A stretch of 64,000 nt of DNA from the NCBI RefSeq assembly GCF_003752595.1, contig NZ_RKIJ01000016.1, positions 1 to 64,000 on the forward strand, in the 5' to 3' direction. The notes beneath the pieces were generated by a model. It was not told the DNA's origin and ran no database searches. It saw nothing but the letters and a program-made list of their open reading frames with translations. Each line of letters opens with the position of its first letter. Positions within the stretch are counted from its first letter, which is position 1. Position numbers and translations under genes: made by a program. Source of the DNA: Cellulomonas sp. PhB143 (lineage in GTDB: Bacteria > Actinomycetota > Actinomycetes > Actinomycetales > Cellulomonadaceae). Positions 27,182-36,689 of the stretch are shown here, piece after piece.

Positions 27182-27187
27182 ATCCTA
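27182..27187 (-). promoter_or_regulatory. -10 box, leaderless start of the DUF4430 gene
   Basis: TAGGAT on the minus strand ends 6 nt before the GTG at 27175. The gap to parE is 60 nt, too small for a B12 riboswitch. Confidence 0.5.
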
Positions 27188-27235
27188 CGGGAGCGGGACG
27201 AGGCCGTCGGCCGAGGTCCGCCGGGCGGACGGGCC

Positions 27236-29365
27236 TCAGACGTCGATGCGGTTGCGGTCCAGGTCCTGGGCGCCGGCGACGATGAACTCCTTGCGCGGGG
27301 CGACGTCGCTGCCCATGAGCAGCTCGAACACGGCCTCCGCCGCCTCGGCGTGCTCGGCCGTGACGCGGCGCAGCGTGCGGTGGCGCGGGTCCATGGTGGT
27401 CTCGGCCAGCTGGTCAGCGTCCATCTCCCCCAGACCCTTGTACCGCTGGATGTCCTCCTTGTAGCGGCGCCCGGCCCGGTCGAGCCGCTTGAGCGTGGCC
27501 GCCAGCTCCGCCTCCGAGTAGGTGTAGACGTACTCGGCCTTCTTGCGGCCCGTCGCGCTGACCTCCACCCGGTGCAGCGGCGGGACGGCGGCGTACACGC
27601 GCCCGGCGTCGACCATCGGCCGCATGTACCGGAAGAACAGGGTGAGCAGCAGCGTGCGGATGTGGGCGCCGTCGACGTCGGCGTCCGTCATGAGGACGAT
27701 CTTGCCGTAGCGCGCCGCCTCGAGGTCGAACGAGCGGCCCGAGCCGGCGCCGATGACCTGGATGATCGCCGCGCACTCGGCGTTGCGCAGCATGTCGCTG
27801 AGCGAGGCCTTCTGGACGTTGAGGATCTTGCCGCGGATCGGCAGCAGCGCCTGGAAGTCCGAGCTCCGCGCGAGCTTCGCGGTGCCGAGCGCGCTGTCGC
27901 CCTCGACGATGAACAGCTCGCTGCGGCCGACGTCGTTGCTGCGGCAGTCGGCCAGCTTCGCGGGCAGCGAGGAGGACTCGAGCGCGTTCTTGCGGCGCGA
28001 GATCTCCTTCTGCTTGCGGGCGGTCACCCGGGCGTTCATCTCCGCGACGACCTTGTCCAGCAGCAGCGCGGACTGCGTCTTGGCGTCGCGCGTCGTGCCG
28101 TTCAGCCGGGCGGTGAGCTCCTTCTCGAGCACCCGTGCCACGATCGCGCGCACGGGCGCCGTGCCGAGGACCTCCTTCGTCTGCCCCTCGAACTGCGGCT
28201 CGGCGAGGCGCACGGTGAGCACGGCGGTGAGGCCGGCGAGCACGTCGTCCTTCTCGATGCGCGTCGAACCGTCCTTCGTGGACACCTTGAGCCGGCGGGC
28301 GTTGGCCTCCACCGCCTTGCGCACCACCTTGAGCAGCCCCGCCTCGAAGCCCGCGAGGTGGGAACCGCCCTTGGGGGTGGAGATGATGTTGACGAACGTG
28401 CGCAGCTCGGTGCCGTAGCCGGAGCCCCAGCGCAGCGCGACGTCGACCTCGCAGTGCCGCTCGACGGGCTGCGGGCTCATGTGGCCCTTCGCGTCCAGCA
28501 CGGGCACGGTCTCGGTGAACGTCCCGTCGCCCGTCAGGTGCCAGGTCCCGGTGACGGGGGCGTCCGGGGCGAGGAAGTCGACGAAGTCGACCGTGCCACC
28601 GGAGTGCACGAACGACTCCTCGTGCGGGCCGTCCTCGCCCGGCGTGCCCGGCAGACCCCGCTCGTCGCGGACCGTGATGCGCAGGCCGGGGACGAGGAAC
28701 GTCGTCTGCCGCGCGCGGGTGACGAGCTCGTCGTAGGAGAAGACCGCGTTCTTCGGGAAGATCTGCCGGTCCGCCCAGTAGCGCACCCGGGTCCCGGTGG
28801 CGCCGCGGCGGACCTTGCCGACCACGGCGAGCTCGGAGCCCGTGACGAACGGCGCGAACGGAGCCTGAGGGTCCGCGCCCGCGCGCGGGTCGTCGAACTC
28901 CCCCGGCTCGCCGCGGTGGAAGCACATGCGGTACGTCTTGCCGTTGCGGTCGACCTCGACGTCGAGGCGCTCCGAGAGCGCGTTGACGACCGACGCGCCC
29001 ACGCCGTGCAGCCCGCCCGAGGCGGTGTAGGAGCCGCCGCCGAACTTTCCGCCGGCGTGCAGCTTGGTGAAGACGACCTCGACGCCGGTCAGCCCGGTCT
29101 TGGGCTCGACGTCGACGGGGATGCCGCGACCGTCGTCCTCCACCGTCACCGACGAGTCGGGGTGCAGGACGACGCGGATCTCGCCGCAGCTGCCGCCGAG
29201 CGCCTCGTCGACCGAGTTGTCGATGATCTCCCACAGGCAGTGCATCAGGCCGCGGGAGTCCGTGGACCCGATGTACATGCCGGGGCGCTTGCGCACCGCC
29301 TCGAGCCCCTCGAGGACGGAGAGGTGGCGGGCGTTGTAGCTCGAGTCGGCGGAGGTGGTCGTCAC
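27236..29365 (-). CDS. parE: Type IIA topoisomerase subunit B, probably topoisomerase IV ParE
   Basis: The 709-residue ATPase subunit pairs with ParC. Visible parts: GHKL ATPase with MYIGSTDSRG, EIIDNSVDEAL, DDGRGIP and GLHGVGASVVNALS (residues 30-230), the transducer domain (about 260-440), and the TOPRIM domain with VEGDSALG, RGKILN and DADVDGAHIRTLLLT (about 460-620). The TOPRIM motif has SALGTAKLAR rather than the usual SAGGSAKQGR of gyrase. GTG 29365 is preceded by a -10 box at 8 nt. In Streptomyces parE also lies beside the hrdB sigma gene. Confidence 0.93.
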   Translation of the reverse strand: MTTTSADSSYNARHLSVLEGLEAVRKRPGMYIGSTDSRGLMHCLWEIIDNSVDEALGGSCGEIRVVLHPDSSVTVEDDGRGIPVDVEPKTGLTGVEVVFTKLHAGGKFGGGSYTASGGLHGVGASVVNALSERLDVEVDRNGKTYRMCFHRGEPGEFDDPRAGADPQAPFAPFVTGSELAVVGKVRRGATGTRVRYWADRQIFPKNAVFSYDELVTRARQTTFLVPGLRITVRDERGLPGTPGEDGPHEESFVHSGGTVDFVDFLAPDAPVTGTWHLTGDGTFTETVPVLDAKGHMSPQPVERHCEVDVALRWGSGYGTELRTFVNIISTPKGGSHLAGFEAGLLKVVRKAVEANARRLKVSTKDGSTRIEKDDVLAGLTAVLTVRLAEPQFEGQTKEVLGTAPVRAIVARVLEKELTARLNGTTRDAKTQSALLLDKVVAEMNARVTARKQKEISRRKNALESSSLPAKLADCRSNDVGRSELFIVEGDSALGTAKLARSSDFQALLPIRGKILNVQKASLSDMLRNAECAAIIQVIGAGSGRSFDLEAARYGKIVLMTDADVDGAHIRTLLLTLFFRYMRPMVDAGRVYAAVPPLHRVEVSATGRKKAEYVYTYSEAELAATLKRLDRAGRRYKEDIQRYKGLGEMDADQLAETTMDPRHRTLRRVTAEHAEAAEAVFELLMGSDVAPRKEFIVAGAQDLDRNRIDV

Positions 29366-29373
29366 GGTGGCCC

Positions 29374-29379
29374 AGCCTA
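29374..29379 (-). promoter_or_regulatory. -10 box, leaderless start of parE
   Basis: TAGGCT on the minus strand lies 8 nt upstream of the GTG at 29365. Confidence 0.45.
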
Positions 29380-29470
29380 GTGGAGCGCCCCGACATGCTC
29401 CGGAGCCACCCCGGCTACGCGCGGAGCGAACCTGGCCCGATCGCCGCGCCGGAGATGGTTTCATGGTCTT

Positions 29471-29686
29471 GTGACTGCTACGACCACCGAACCGCTGACC
29501 GCCGCCGACCGTTGTGACCGCTGCGGTGCCCAGGCCTACGTCCGCGTCGTCCTGGAGCACGGGGAGCTGCTCTTCTGCGGCCACCACGCCCGCGCGCACG
29601 CCGCCGCGTACGAGGACCTCGCCACGCACGTGCAGGACGAGACCGACAAGCTCCTCGCCGAGCACGGGAGCGCCGCCGCGCACTGA
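29471..29686 (+). CDS. DUF7455 small zinc-finger-like protein
   Basis: The 71-residue protein has CDRCG near residue 15 and FCGHHAR near residue 35, which could bind one zinc, followed by a helix. It matches the short actinobacterial DUF7455 family, often found divergently from the topoisomerase and sigma factor genes. Function is unknown. The GTG start precedes LTAADRCDRCG, the family signature. A hairpin terminator follows 35 nt after the stop, so it is a single-gene unit. Confidence 0.8.
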   Translation: MTATTTEPLTAADRCDRCGAQAYVRVVLEHGELLFCGHHARAHAAAYEDLATHVQDETDKLLAEHGSAAAH

Positions 29687-29720
29687 CCCTGCGCCGTGCA
29701 CCGCACGGTTCCCCGACCAC

Positions 29721-29759
29721 CGAGACCCATCCGCCGCCCACCGCGACGGGTGGGTCTCG
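29721..29759 (+). terminator. Terminator after the DUF7455 gene
   Basis: A 9-bp perfect stem (29721-29729 with 29751-29759) extends inward by four more pairs, one of them G-U. Confidence 0.7.
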
Positions 29760-29794
29760 TCGTCGGTGTCACGATCCGGCGCCGCGCCGCTCCC

Positions 29795-29824
29795 TCCTCG
29801 GGAATGCACCCGCAGCCCCGAGGA
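29795..29824 (+). promoter_or_regulatory. Hairpin overlapping the ribosome-binding site of the FAD oxidoreductase
   Basis: An 8-bp stem (29795-29802 with 29817-29824) ends inside the purine run AGGAAGGA that precedes the ATG at 29835, so part of the ribosome-binding site is paired. It may dampen translation. Confidence 0.35.
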
Positions 29825-29834
29825 AGGACACCGC

Positions 29835-31267
29835 ATGTCCCGCTCCACCACCGTGCCTCCCGCGCCCGGAACCGCCACCACCCCTGCCGCGCGGCTCGCC
29901 CGCGACCTGGCGCCGCGCCTGCGCGGCACCCTGCTCCTGCCCGGCGAGCCCGGGTACGCCGCGTCCCTGCCGGGCCACAACCTCGCCGTCGTGCACGCCC
30001 CCGCGCTCGTCGTCCGCGCCGCCGACGCCGACGACGTCGCCGGGACGGTTCGCGCCGCGGCCCGCCACGGGCTCTCCGTCGCCGTGCGCTCGACCGGCCA
30101 CGGTCTCGCGACGGCCGGTCCCGACGACGTCCTGCTGGACGTCTCACAGCTGTCCTGCGTGGCCGTCGACCCGGAGGCGCGGACCGCGACGGTCGGCCCC
30201 GGCGCGCGCTGGCAGCAGGTGCTCGACGCCGGTGCGCCGCACGGCCTCGGCGGGCTGTGCGGCTCGTCGCCGGGCGTCGGGGTCGTCGGGTACACGCTCG
30301 GCGGCGGGCTCGGCCCGCTCGCGCGCGCGTTCGGGCTCGCCGCCGACCACGTGCGCTCGCTCGACGTCGTCACCCCGACCGGCGAGCGCGTCACGGTCAC
30401 GGCCGACCGCCGCAGCGACCTCTTCTGGGCGCTGCGCGGCGGCGGCGGGGCCTTCGGCGTCGTCACGTCGATGACCTTCGACCTCTTCGCGCTCAGCACG
30501 GTCCGCGGGGGCGCGATCGTCTACGACGCGGCCGACGCCCCGGCCGTGCTGCGGCACTGGCGCACGTGGACGGCCACGCTGCCCGAGGCGCCTCGACGTC
30601 GGTCGCCCGGCTGAACCTGCCGCCCGCGCCGTCCGTGCCCGAGCCGCTGCGCGGCCGTGCGGTGCTGGCCGTGCGGTTCGCGCACGCCGGGGACCCCGCC
30701 GAGGCGGACGTCCTGCTGGCGGCCCTGCGCGCGGCGCCCGCCCGCCCGATCGTCGACACCGTCGCCGACCTGCCGTACGCGCGGCTGGGGGCGATCCACT
30801 CCGACCCCCAGGACCCGCTCCCGACGGTCGAGCGAGGCGGCGCGCTGGACGAGCTGACGGACGAGACCATCGACGCGTTCTGTGGCGCGGTCTCCCCGCA
30901 GACACCGGTCGTCACGGCGGAGATCCGCCTCCTGGGCGGCGCGGTGGCCCGGCCGGCCGCGGTGCCGAGCGCCGTCGCCGGCCGTGCTGCGGAGTTCTCG
31001 GTCCTCGTGGTCGGCCTGGTCGGGCCGGGCATGCCGCCCGGCGGGCCGCTCGCGGTCCGGTCGGTCCTGGGCGCGCTGGCGCCGTGGAGCAGCGGAGGGG
31101 CGATGCTCAACTTCGCCGGGCCGCGCGACGAGACGTCGGCCTCGCTCGTGCGCACCGCGCACGGCGAGCCCCAGTACCAGCGGCTCGTCGCGCTGCGCCG
31201 GGCGAACGACCCCCAGGGCGTGCTCTCCGCGTCCGCACGCTGGGAGGTCGCCGCCGACGCCGTGTGA
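29835..31267 (+). pseudogene. FAD-binding berberine-bridge-type oxidoreductase with a frameshift
   Basis: The locus encodes about 477 residues in two frames. The N-terminal frame holds the PCMH FAD-binding domain (VRSTGHGLA, GLCGSSPGVGVVGYTLGGGLG, LFWALRGGGGAFGVVT) and stops at the TGA at 30612-30614. The second frame resumes at ASTSVARLN and carries the substrate domain and the BBE-type tail ANDPQGVLSASARW. One missing G near 30588-30590 explains the break; 1433 bases is 3n+2. A Gly replaces the usual FAD-linking Cys neighbour, while the RSTGHG His is present. Substrate unknown. ATG has AGGAAGGA upstream. Confidence 0.85.
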
Positions 31268-31281
31268 GCAGCCGTGAGACG

Positions 31282-31321
31282 GACGAGGCCCCGGACCGCT
31301 GGTGCGGTCCGGGGCCTCGTC
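31282..31321. terminator. Bidirectional terminator between the FAD oxidoreductase and sigA
   Basis: A perfect 18-bp stem (31282-31299 with 31304-31321) with a 4-nt loop lies between convergent genes. Confidence 0.88.
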
Positions 31322-31371
31322 CCGGTGGTCGACGGCCGGGTGCCGACGTCCGGCCCGGTCGTCGTGCCGGA

Positions 31372-32997
<1,626 letters not shown>

Positions 32998-33118
32998 GAA
33001 TGACCTTTCGGCAATGATCGACGGATGGCGGAGGTTGCCGGGCCCGGAACGTTCGGCGGCATCGGGTGTGCGGCCGGGACGACGTCTCGAGAGCTACCGG
33101 GCGAGGTTGACTCCTACC

Positions 33119-33124
33119 ATTATA
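33119..33124 (-). promoter_or_regulatory. sigA promoter, consensus -10
   Basis: A perfect TATAAT on the minus strand, about 122 nt upstream of the sigA GTG, is the only exact consensus -10 seen. No recognisable -35 lies 16-18 nt further upstream. The predicted leader is about 115 nt. Region 32998-33248 otherwise holds nothing I recognise. Confidence 0.6.
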
Positions 33125-33248
33125 GCGGCCGGGCCGACCGGCCGACGAGGACCGCAGGAGCCTGCGCGCCTCGACAGGGTGAACAACGCCCGCGCGGGCG
33201 TGAAGATTCCGCGGCGAGGCGGGCGGGCCGCCCCGCCGGCCCGCCTGG

Positions 33249-33644
33249 TCAGGGACGGACCGGCTTGACCGCGAGCACCGGGCACGGCGCGTCGAGCAGG
33301 ATCCGCTGCGCGTTCGACCCGAGGATGAGCTTGCCCACAGGGCTGCGCCGCCGCAGCCCGATCACGATGACGTCGGCGTCCGTCTCCTCGGCGGAGAGCA
33401 CGAGGTCCTCCGCGACGCCGTCGCTGTCCGTCACGACCCGGAGCTCGTGGTCGACTCCGGCCTCCGTGAACCGCTGCGACACGGCCGCCAGCTCGGGGTC
33501 GTCCTCGGGCGGCGGCGGGGTGCTGCTCGCCTTGCGGCTCACGACGACCACGACCCGGCCGCGACCCCTGCGGCTCTCCTCGATGGCGGCGTCGAGCGCC
33601 TCGCGTCCCTCGGCAGTGGCCAGGTAGCCGACGACGATCGTCAT
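33249..33644 (-). CDS. Universal stress protein (UspA family)
   Basis: The 131-residue single-domain USP starts MTIVVGYLATAEG and ends with the ATP-binding signature region GLRRRSPVGKLILGSNAQRIL followed by APCPVLAVKP. The G-2x-G-9x-G-(S/T) nucleotide motif is present as GLRRRSPVGK...GSNA, so ATP binding is likely. USPs are induced in stress and stationary phase; the client is unknown. GGAGGG lies 4 nt before the ATG. It lies upstream of sigA on the same strand but sigA has its own promoter. Confidence 0.9.
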   Translation of the reverse strand: MTIVVGYLATAEGREALDAAIEESRRGRGRVVVVVSRKASSTPPPPEDDPELAAVSQRFTEAGVDHELRVVTDSDGVAEDLVLSAEETDADVIVIGLRRRSPVGKLILGSNAQRILLDAPCPVLAVKPVRP

Positions 33645-33756
33645 GAGCCCTCCGTCGATCGTTGTGTGCCCGCACGTCGGCGGGGCGCCCGGGACGACCC
33701 GTCCGGCCTCCCCCGCGCGACGTTACCGGACCTCGTGGCGTCACGAGCCCGTGTCG

Positions 33757-34905
33757 TCACCGCGCGGCGCGGACCCACCCGGGCGGGAGCCCTGCCGCGA
33801 GGGCTCCCTCGACCAGCAGCGCGAGCCGATAGGCAGGGTCCACGGCCAGCGCGTCACGGAGCCGTTCGCCCGCGCGGCCGGCGTCGCCGCGCCACCAGGC
33901 GACCAGCGCGAGGAGCGTGAGCGGCGCGGCGCGCAGGGTCCCGGCCACGTGGGCCGCGACGCTGCCGAGGACCTCCGTGGCGGCGCGCGTCAGGCTCTCG
34001 TCGGGCGCCACCGCCTGACGGGGATCGACGATCGCGCCGATCGCTCGGGCGGTCCCCGCGTCCAGCGCACCGGACGCCGCGCCGTGCGCCGTGCCTCGCG
34101 CGAGCTCGACCTCTCCCGGGACGAGGCTGATGAGCACCGCGTCGCGGACCGGCACGCTCTCCAGCGCGGCCGCGAGGCGCCCGGCCGTCGCGGCGCCCAC
34201 GTCCCGCGCGGCGCCCGGGCGGGGGCCCCGGTCTCCGCCGTCGGGCTCATGCCCGTACGCGGCCGCGAGCTCCTCGAGCCACAGCTCGAGACCGGCGGTG
34301 CGCCAGGCGGCGAGGCCCGACTCGTGGTCACCGCGTGCCGCGTCTGCCCGCGCCGCCCAGCGTCGCGCCGACTGCTGCGCCAGCCGACGGCGCCCGGCGG
34401 GCACGACCGGCAACCGGTAGGAGTCCGCGCGGGTCGCGGCGAGGGCGACACCACCGGCCACCATGTCCGCGGAGACGGTCGTCGACTGCAGCTCGGCCAG
34501 CGGCCGGCCGCCGTCGGGGCAGCAGTCCGGGTCCGGGCAGTCGAGCTCGCGGTACCCCGTCGGTCCGACGACCCAGCTCCCCGCCGGCTCCACGAGCCCC
34601 TCGGCCGCGGTGGCGAGGACCGCGACGGCGCTCCTGATCCGGTGCTCCTCCTCGGCGTAGCCGACCAGCACGACGCGATCGGCGCCGTCGGCGCAGGCGT
34701 GGGACACGAGCGTGCGGGCGAGCTGGCCCCCTCCAGGACCGAGGACGTCGTCGAGGTCGGCCCGGACCAGGAGGCCCACCTCCGAGCCCTTTCCCCGGAT
34801 GCACACGAGCACCAGCGAGTCCTGCGGCACGAAGCCGAAGTGGTAGGGCACGTAGGAGATGAGGTCCCGCGGGCTGCGCACCCGGATCGTCGTCGTCATG
34901 GTCAC
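33757..34905 (-). CDS. DUF4192 protein
   Basis: The 382-residue protein begins with the DUF4192 signature (RSPRDLISYVPYHFGFVPQDS) split by a turn, followed by alpha/beta repeats and a C-terminal helical, TPR-like region ending in DPAYRLALLVEGALAAGLPP. A Cys cluster CPDPDCCPDGG near residue 125 could bind metal. Function is unknown; the family is confined to actinobacteria. GTG 34905 and ATG 34899 are both possible starts. The 112-nt gap to the universal stress protein holds no recognisable signal. Confidence 0.8.
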   Translation of the reverse strand: MTMTTTIRVRSPRDLISYVPYHFGFVPQDSLVLVCIRGKGSEVGLLVRADLDDVLGPGGGQLARTLVSHACADGADRVVLVGYAEEEHRIRSAVAVLATAAEGLVEPAGSWVVGPTGYRELDCPDPDCCPDGGRPLAELQSTTVSADMVAGGVALAATRADSYRLPVVPAGRRRLAQQSARRWAARADAARGDHESGLAAWRTAGLELWLEELAAAYGHEPDGGDRGPRPGAARDVGAATAGRLAAALESVPVRDAVLISLVPGEVELARGTAHGAASGALDAGTARAIGAIVDPRQAVAPDESLTRAATEVLGSVAAHVAGTLRAAPLTLLALVAWWRGDAGRAGERLRDALAVDPAYRLALLVEGALAAGLPPGWVRAAR

Positions 34906-35015
34906 ATCGAACGCCGTCCGCGCCCCGTTCCGAAGGCCCGTCTCCCGAGCTGTGGACGGCGCCCCCGCGGCCGAGAGCGGTGGAGACCCACGGACGGCTC
35001 CCTCCCGCCAGCGCC

Positions 35016-35021
35016 TACGCT
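35016..35021 (+). promoter_or_regulatory. -10 box, leaderless start of the polyprenyl synthetase
   Basis: TACGCT ends 6 nt before the GTG at 35028, which decides this start over the in-frame ATG-like upstream region. Confidence 0.5.
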
Positions 35022-35027
35022 GGACCC

Positions 35028-36179
35028 GTGCACCCGTCCCCCACGCCCGCGTCCTCCTTCCCGGTGCAGGCTCCGGTGCCCGACGCCGTCGACCCCCTCG
35101 GCGACGAGGACGTGCGCACCGCGGTCGACGACGCGATCGACGCCTATCTCGCCCGCCTCGGCGCCACGATGTCGGCGCTGGACGGCGCGACCGCCCCCGT
35201 CCTCGACGAGGCCACCGCGCTCCTGGCCGGAGGCAAGCGCCTGCGGGCCGCGTTCTGCTACTGGTCGTGGCGTGCCCACGGCGGGACGCGCGAGGTGGAG
35301 CGCACGGTCGCCCTCGGCACCGGGCTCGCGCTGGAGCTCTTCCAGGCCGCCGCCCTGGTCCACGACGACGTGATGGACCGCTCGGACACCCGCCGGGGGC
35401 GCCCCGCCGCGCACCGCGCGTTCGCCGGCCTCCACGAGCGCAACGGCTGGCTCGGCAGCGCGCCCGGCTTCGGGGAGAGCGCCGCGATCCTGCTCGGCGA
35501 CGTGCTGCTCACCGAGTGCAACGCCGCGGTGCGTGCCGCGACCGACCCGTTGCCCGTGGACGCCCGACGACGCACCCTCGCCCTGTTCGAGCACATGCAG
35601 ACCGAGGTCACGCTCGGCCAGTTCCTGGACGTGCGCGCCCAGGCCGTGCCGTGGGGTGACGACCCCCGGGCCGACGAGGCGCGGGCGCGCACGGTGATCC
35701 GCGCGAAGTCGGCCCGCTACTCGGTGGAGCACCCGATCGCGCTCGGGGCCGCGATCGCGGGAGCCGACGCCGGGCGGATCGCCTCGGTCACGGAGTACGG
35801 ACTGCCGTTGGGCGAGGCGTTCCAGCTGCGGGACGACGTCCTCGGCGTCTTCGGCGACCCGGCGCTCACCGGCAAGCCCGCGGGCGACGACCTGCGCGAG
35901 GGCAAGCGCACCGTGCTCGTGTGCCGCGCGGTGCGCGGCGCGGACGTGTCCCAGCGGCGTCTGCTCCTCGACCGGCTCGGGTCGCCGGACCTCACGGAGG
36001 AGGAGGTCGGCGACCTGCGCGAGGTCCTGGTCGCGACAGGTGCTGCCGCCGCCGTCGAGGAGCTCATCGAGGAGCGTGTCTCGACCGCGCTCGCGGCGCT
36101 GCGCTCGGCCGGGCTGGAGCCCGCCGGCGAGCGCGCCATCGAGGCGCTCGGGCTCGCCGCGGTCCGGCGCCTCTCATGA
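35028..36179 (+). CDS. Trans-polyprenyl diphosphate synthase
   Basis: The 383-residue all-helical isoprenyl diphosphate synthase condenses isopentenyl diphosphate with allylic diphosphates. The first Asp-rich motif is DDVMD (113-117) and the second is RDDVLGVFGD (about residue 270). The residues five before the first motif are small (A-A-L), which allows chain elongation beyond farnesyl, so geranylgeranyl or longer products are likely (menaquinone side chain or carotenoids). M. tuberculosis idsA2 (Rv2173) lies next to the Rv2175c/pknL pair in the same order. Confidence 0.92.
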   Translation: MHPSPTPASSFPVQAPVPDAVDPLGDEDVRTAVDDAIDAYLARLGATMSALDGATAPVLDEATALLAGGKRLRAAFCYWSWRAHGGTREVERTVALGTGLALELFQAAALVHDDVMDRSDTRRGRPAAHRAFAGLHERNGWLGSAPGFGESAAILLGDVLLTECNAAVRAATDPLPVDARRRTLALFEHMQTEVTLGQFLDVRAQAVPWGDDPRADEARARTVIRAKSARYSVEHPIALGAAIAGADAGRIASVTEYGLPLGEAFQLRDDVLGVFGDPALTGKPAGDDLREGKRTVLVCRAVRGADVSQRRLLLDRLGSPDLTEEEVGDLREVLVATGAAAAVEELIEERVSTALAALRSAGLEPAGERAIEALGLAAVRRLS

Positions 36180-36180
36180 G

Positions 36181-36196
36181 CCGGCACCGGTGCCGG
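36181..36196. terminator. Short palindromic terminator between convergent genes
   Basis: A perfect 16-bp palindrome directly follows the stop of the polyprenyl synthetase and precedes the stop of the opposing Rv2175c-like gene. Confidence 0.55.
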
Positions 36197-36212
36197 AGGC
36201 GTTCGTGACAGG

Positions 36213-36620
36213 TCAGCCGAGCGTCTGGGCGACCCGGCGCACCTCGGACTTGCGCCCCGCCAGCAGCGCGTCGACGGGGGAGGTGCCGAGGGCGTCGTCG
36301 GGCGTGAACAGCCAGAGGAGGATCTCCTCGTCCGTGAAGCGCAGGTCCGTCAGGACCGCGATGGTCCCGGCGAGCGACGAGAGGACCACGGGGCGGGGGT
36401 CGCCCTCGGTGTCCGCCCGCGCCTGCCCGGCCGCCACCGAGTCCTCGTGGCGCGTGACGACGAACCGTGCCGGGATCTGGAAGGTGCTGCGCTCGCCGCG
36501 ACGCACACCGACGACGCGCCGGTCGCTGACGACGCTGCGGGCGCGGCTGGGCGTGGTGCCCAGCGCCTCCGCCAGGTCCGGCACGGTGATCCACTGGTCC
36601 ACGAGGTCGTCGATGCTCAC
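36213..36620 (-). CDS. Rv2175c-family DNA-binding protein
   Basis: The 135-residue protein has a winged helix-turn-helix (residues 10-65; LAEALGTTPSRARSVVSDRR) followed by a helical C-terminal domain. In M. tuberculosis, Rv2175c is a DNA-binding substrate of the kinase PknL, whose phosphorylation of a threonine at the N-terminus abolishes DNA binding (from memory). Here the kinase gene is divergently adjacent, 69 nt apart. Target genes are unknown. GTG start is 6 nt from a -10 box. Confidence 0.88.
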   Translation of the reverse strand: MSIDDLVDQWITVPDLAEALGTTPSRARSVVSDRRVVGVRRGERSTFQIPARFVVTRHEDSVAAGQARADTEGDPRPVVLSSLAGTIAVLTDLRFTDEEILLWLFTPDDALGTSPVDALLAGRKSEVRRVAQTLG

Positions 36621-36626
36621 CGGGAC

Positions 36627-36632
36627 AGCCTA
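36627..36632 (-). promoter_or_regulatory. -10 box, leaderless start of the Rv2175c-like gene
   Basis: TAGGCT on the minus strand ends 6 nt before the GTG at 36620. Confidence 0.5.
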
Positions 36633-36677
36633 CGGCGCACGACGGCGGGCCTCCGCCACGCCGGGGCCACCGCGCTC

Positions 36678-36683
36678 TAGCAT
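36678..36683 (+). promoter_or_regulatory. -10 box, leaderless start of the PknL-like kinase
   Basis: TAGCAT ends 6 nt before the GTG at 36690. The two divergent leaderless promoters lie within 70 nt. Confidence 0.5.
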
Positions 36684-36689
36684 GCCGTC

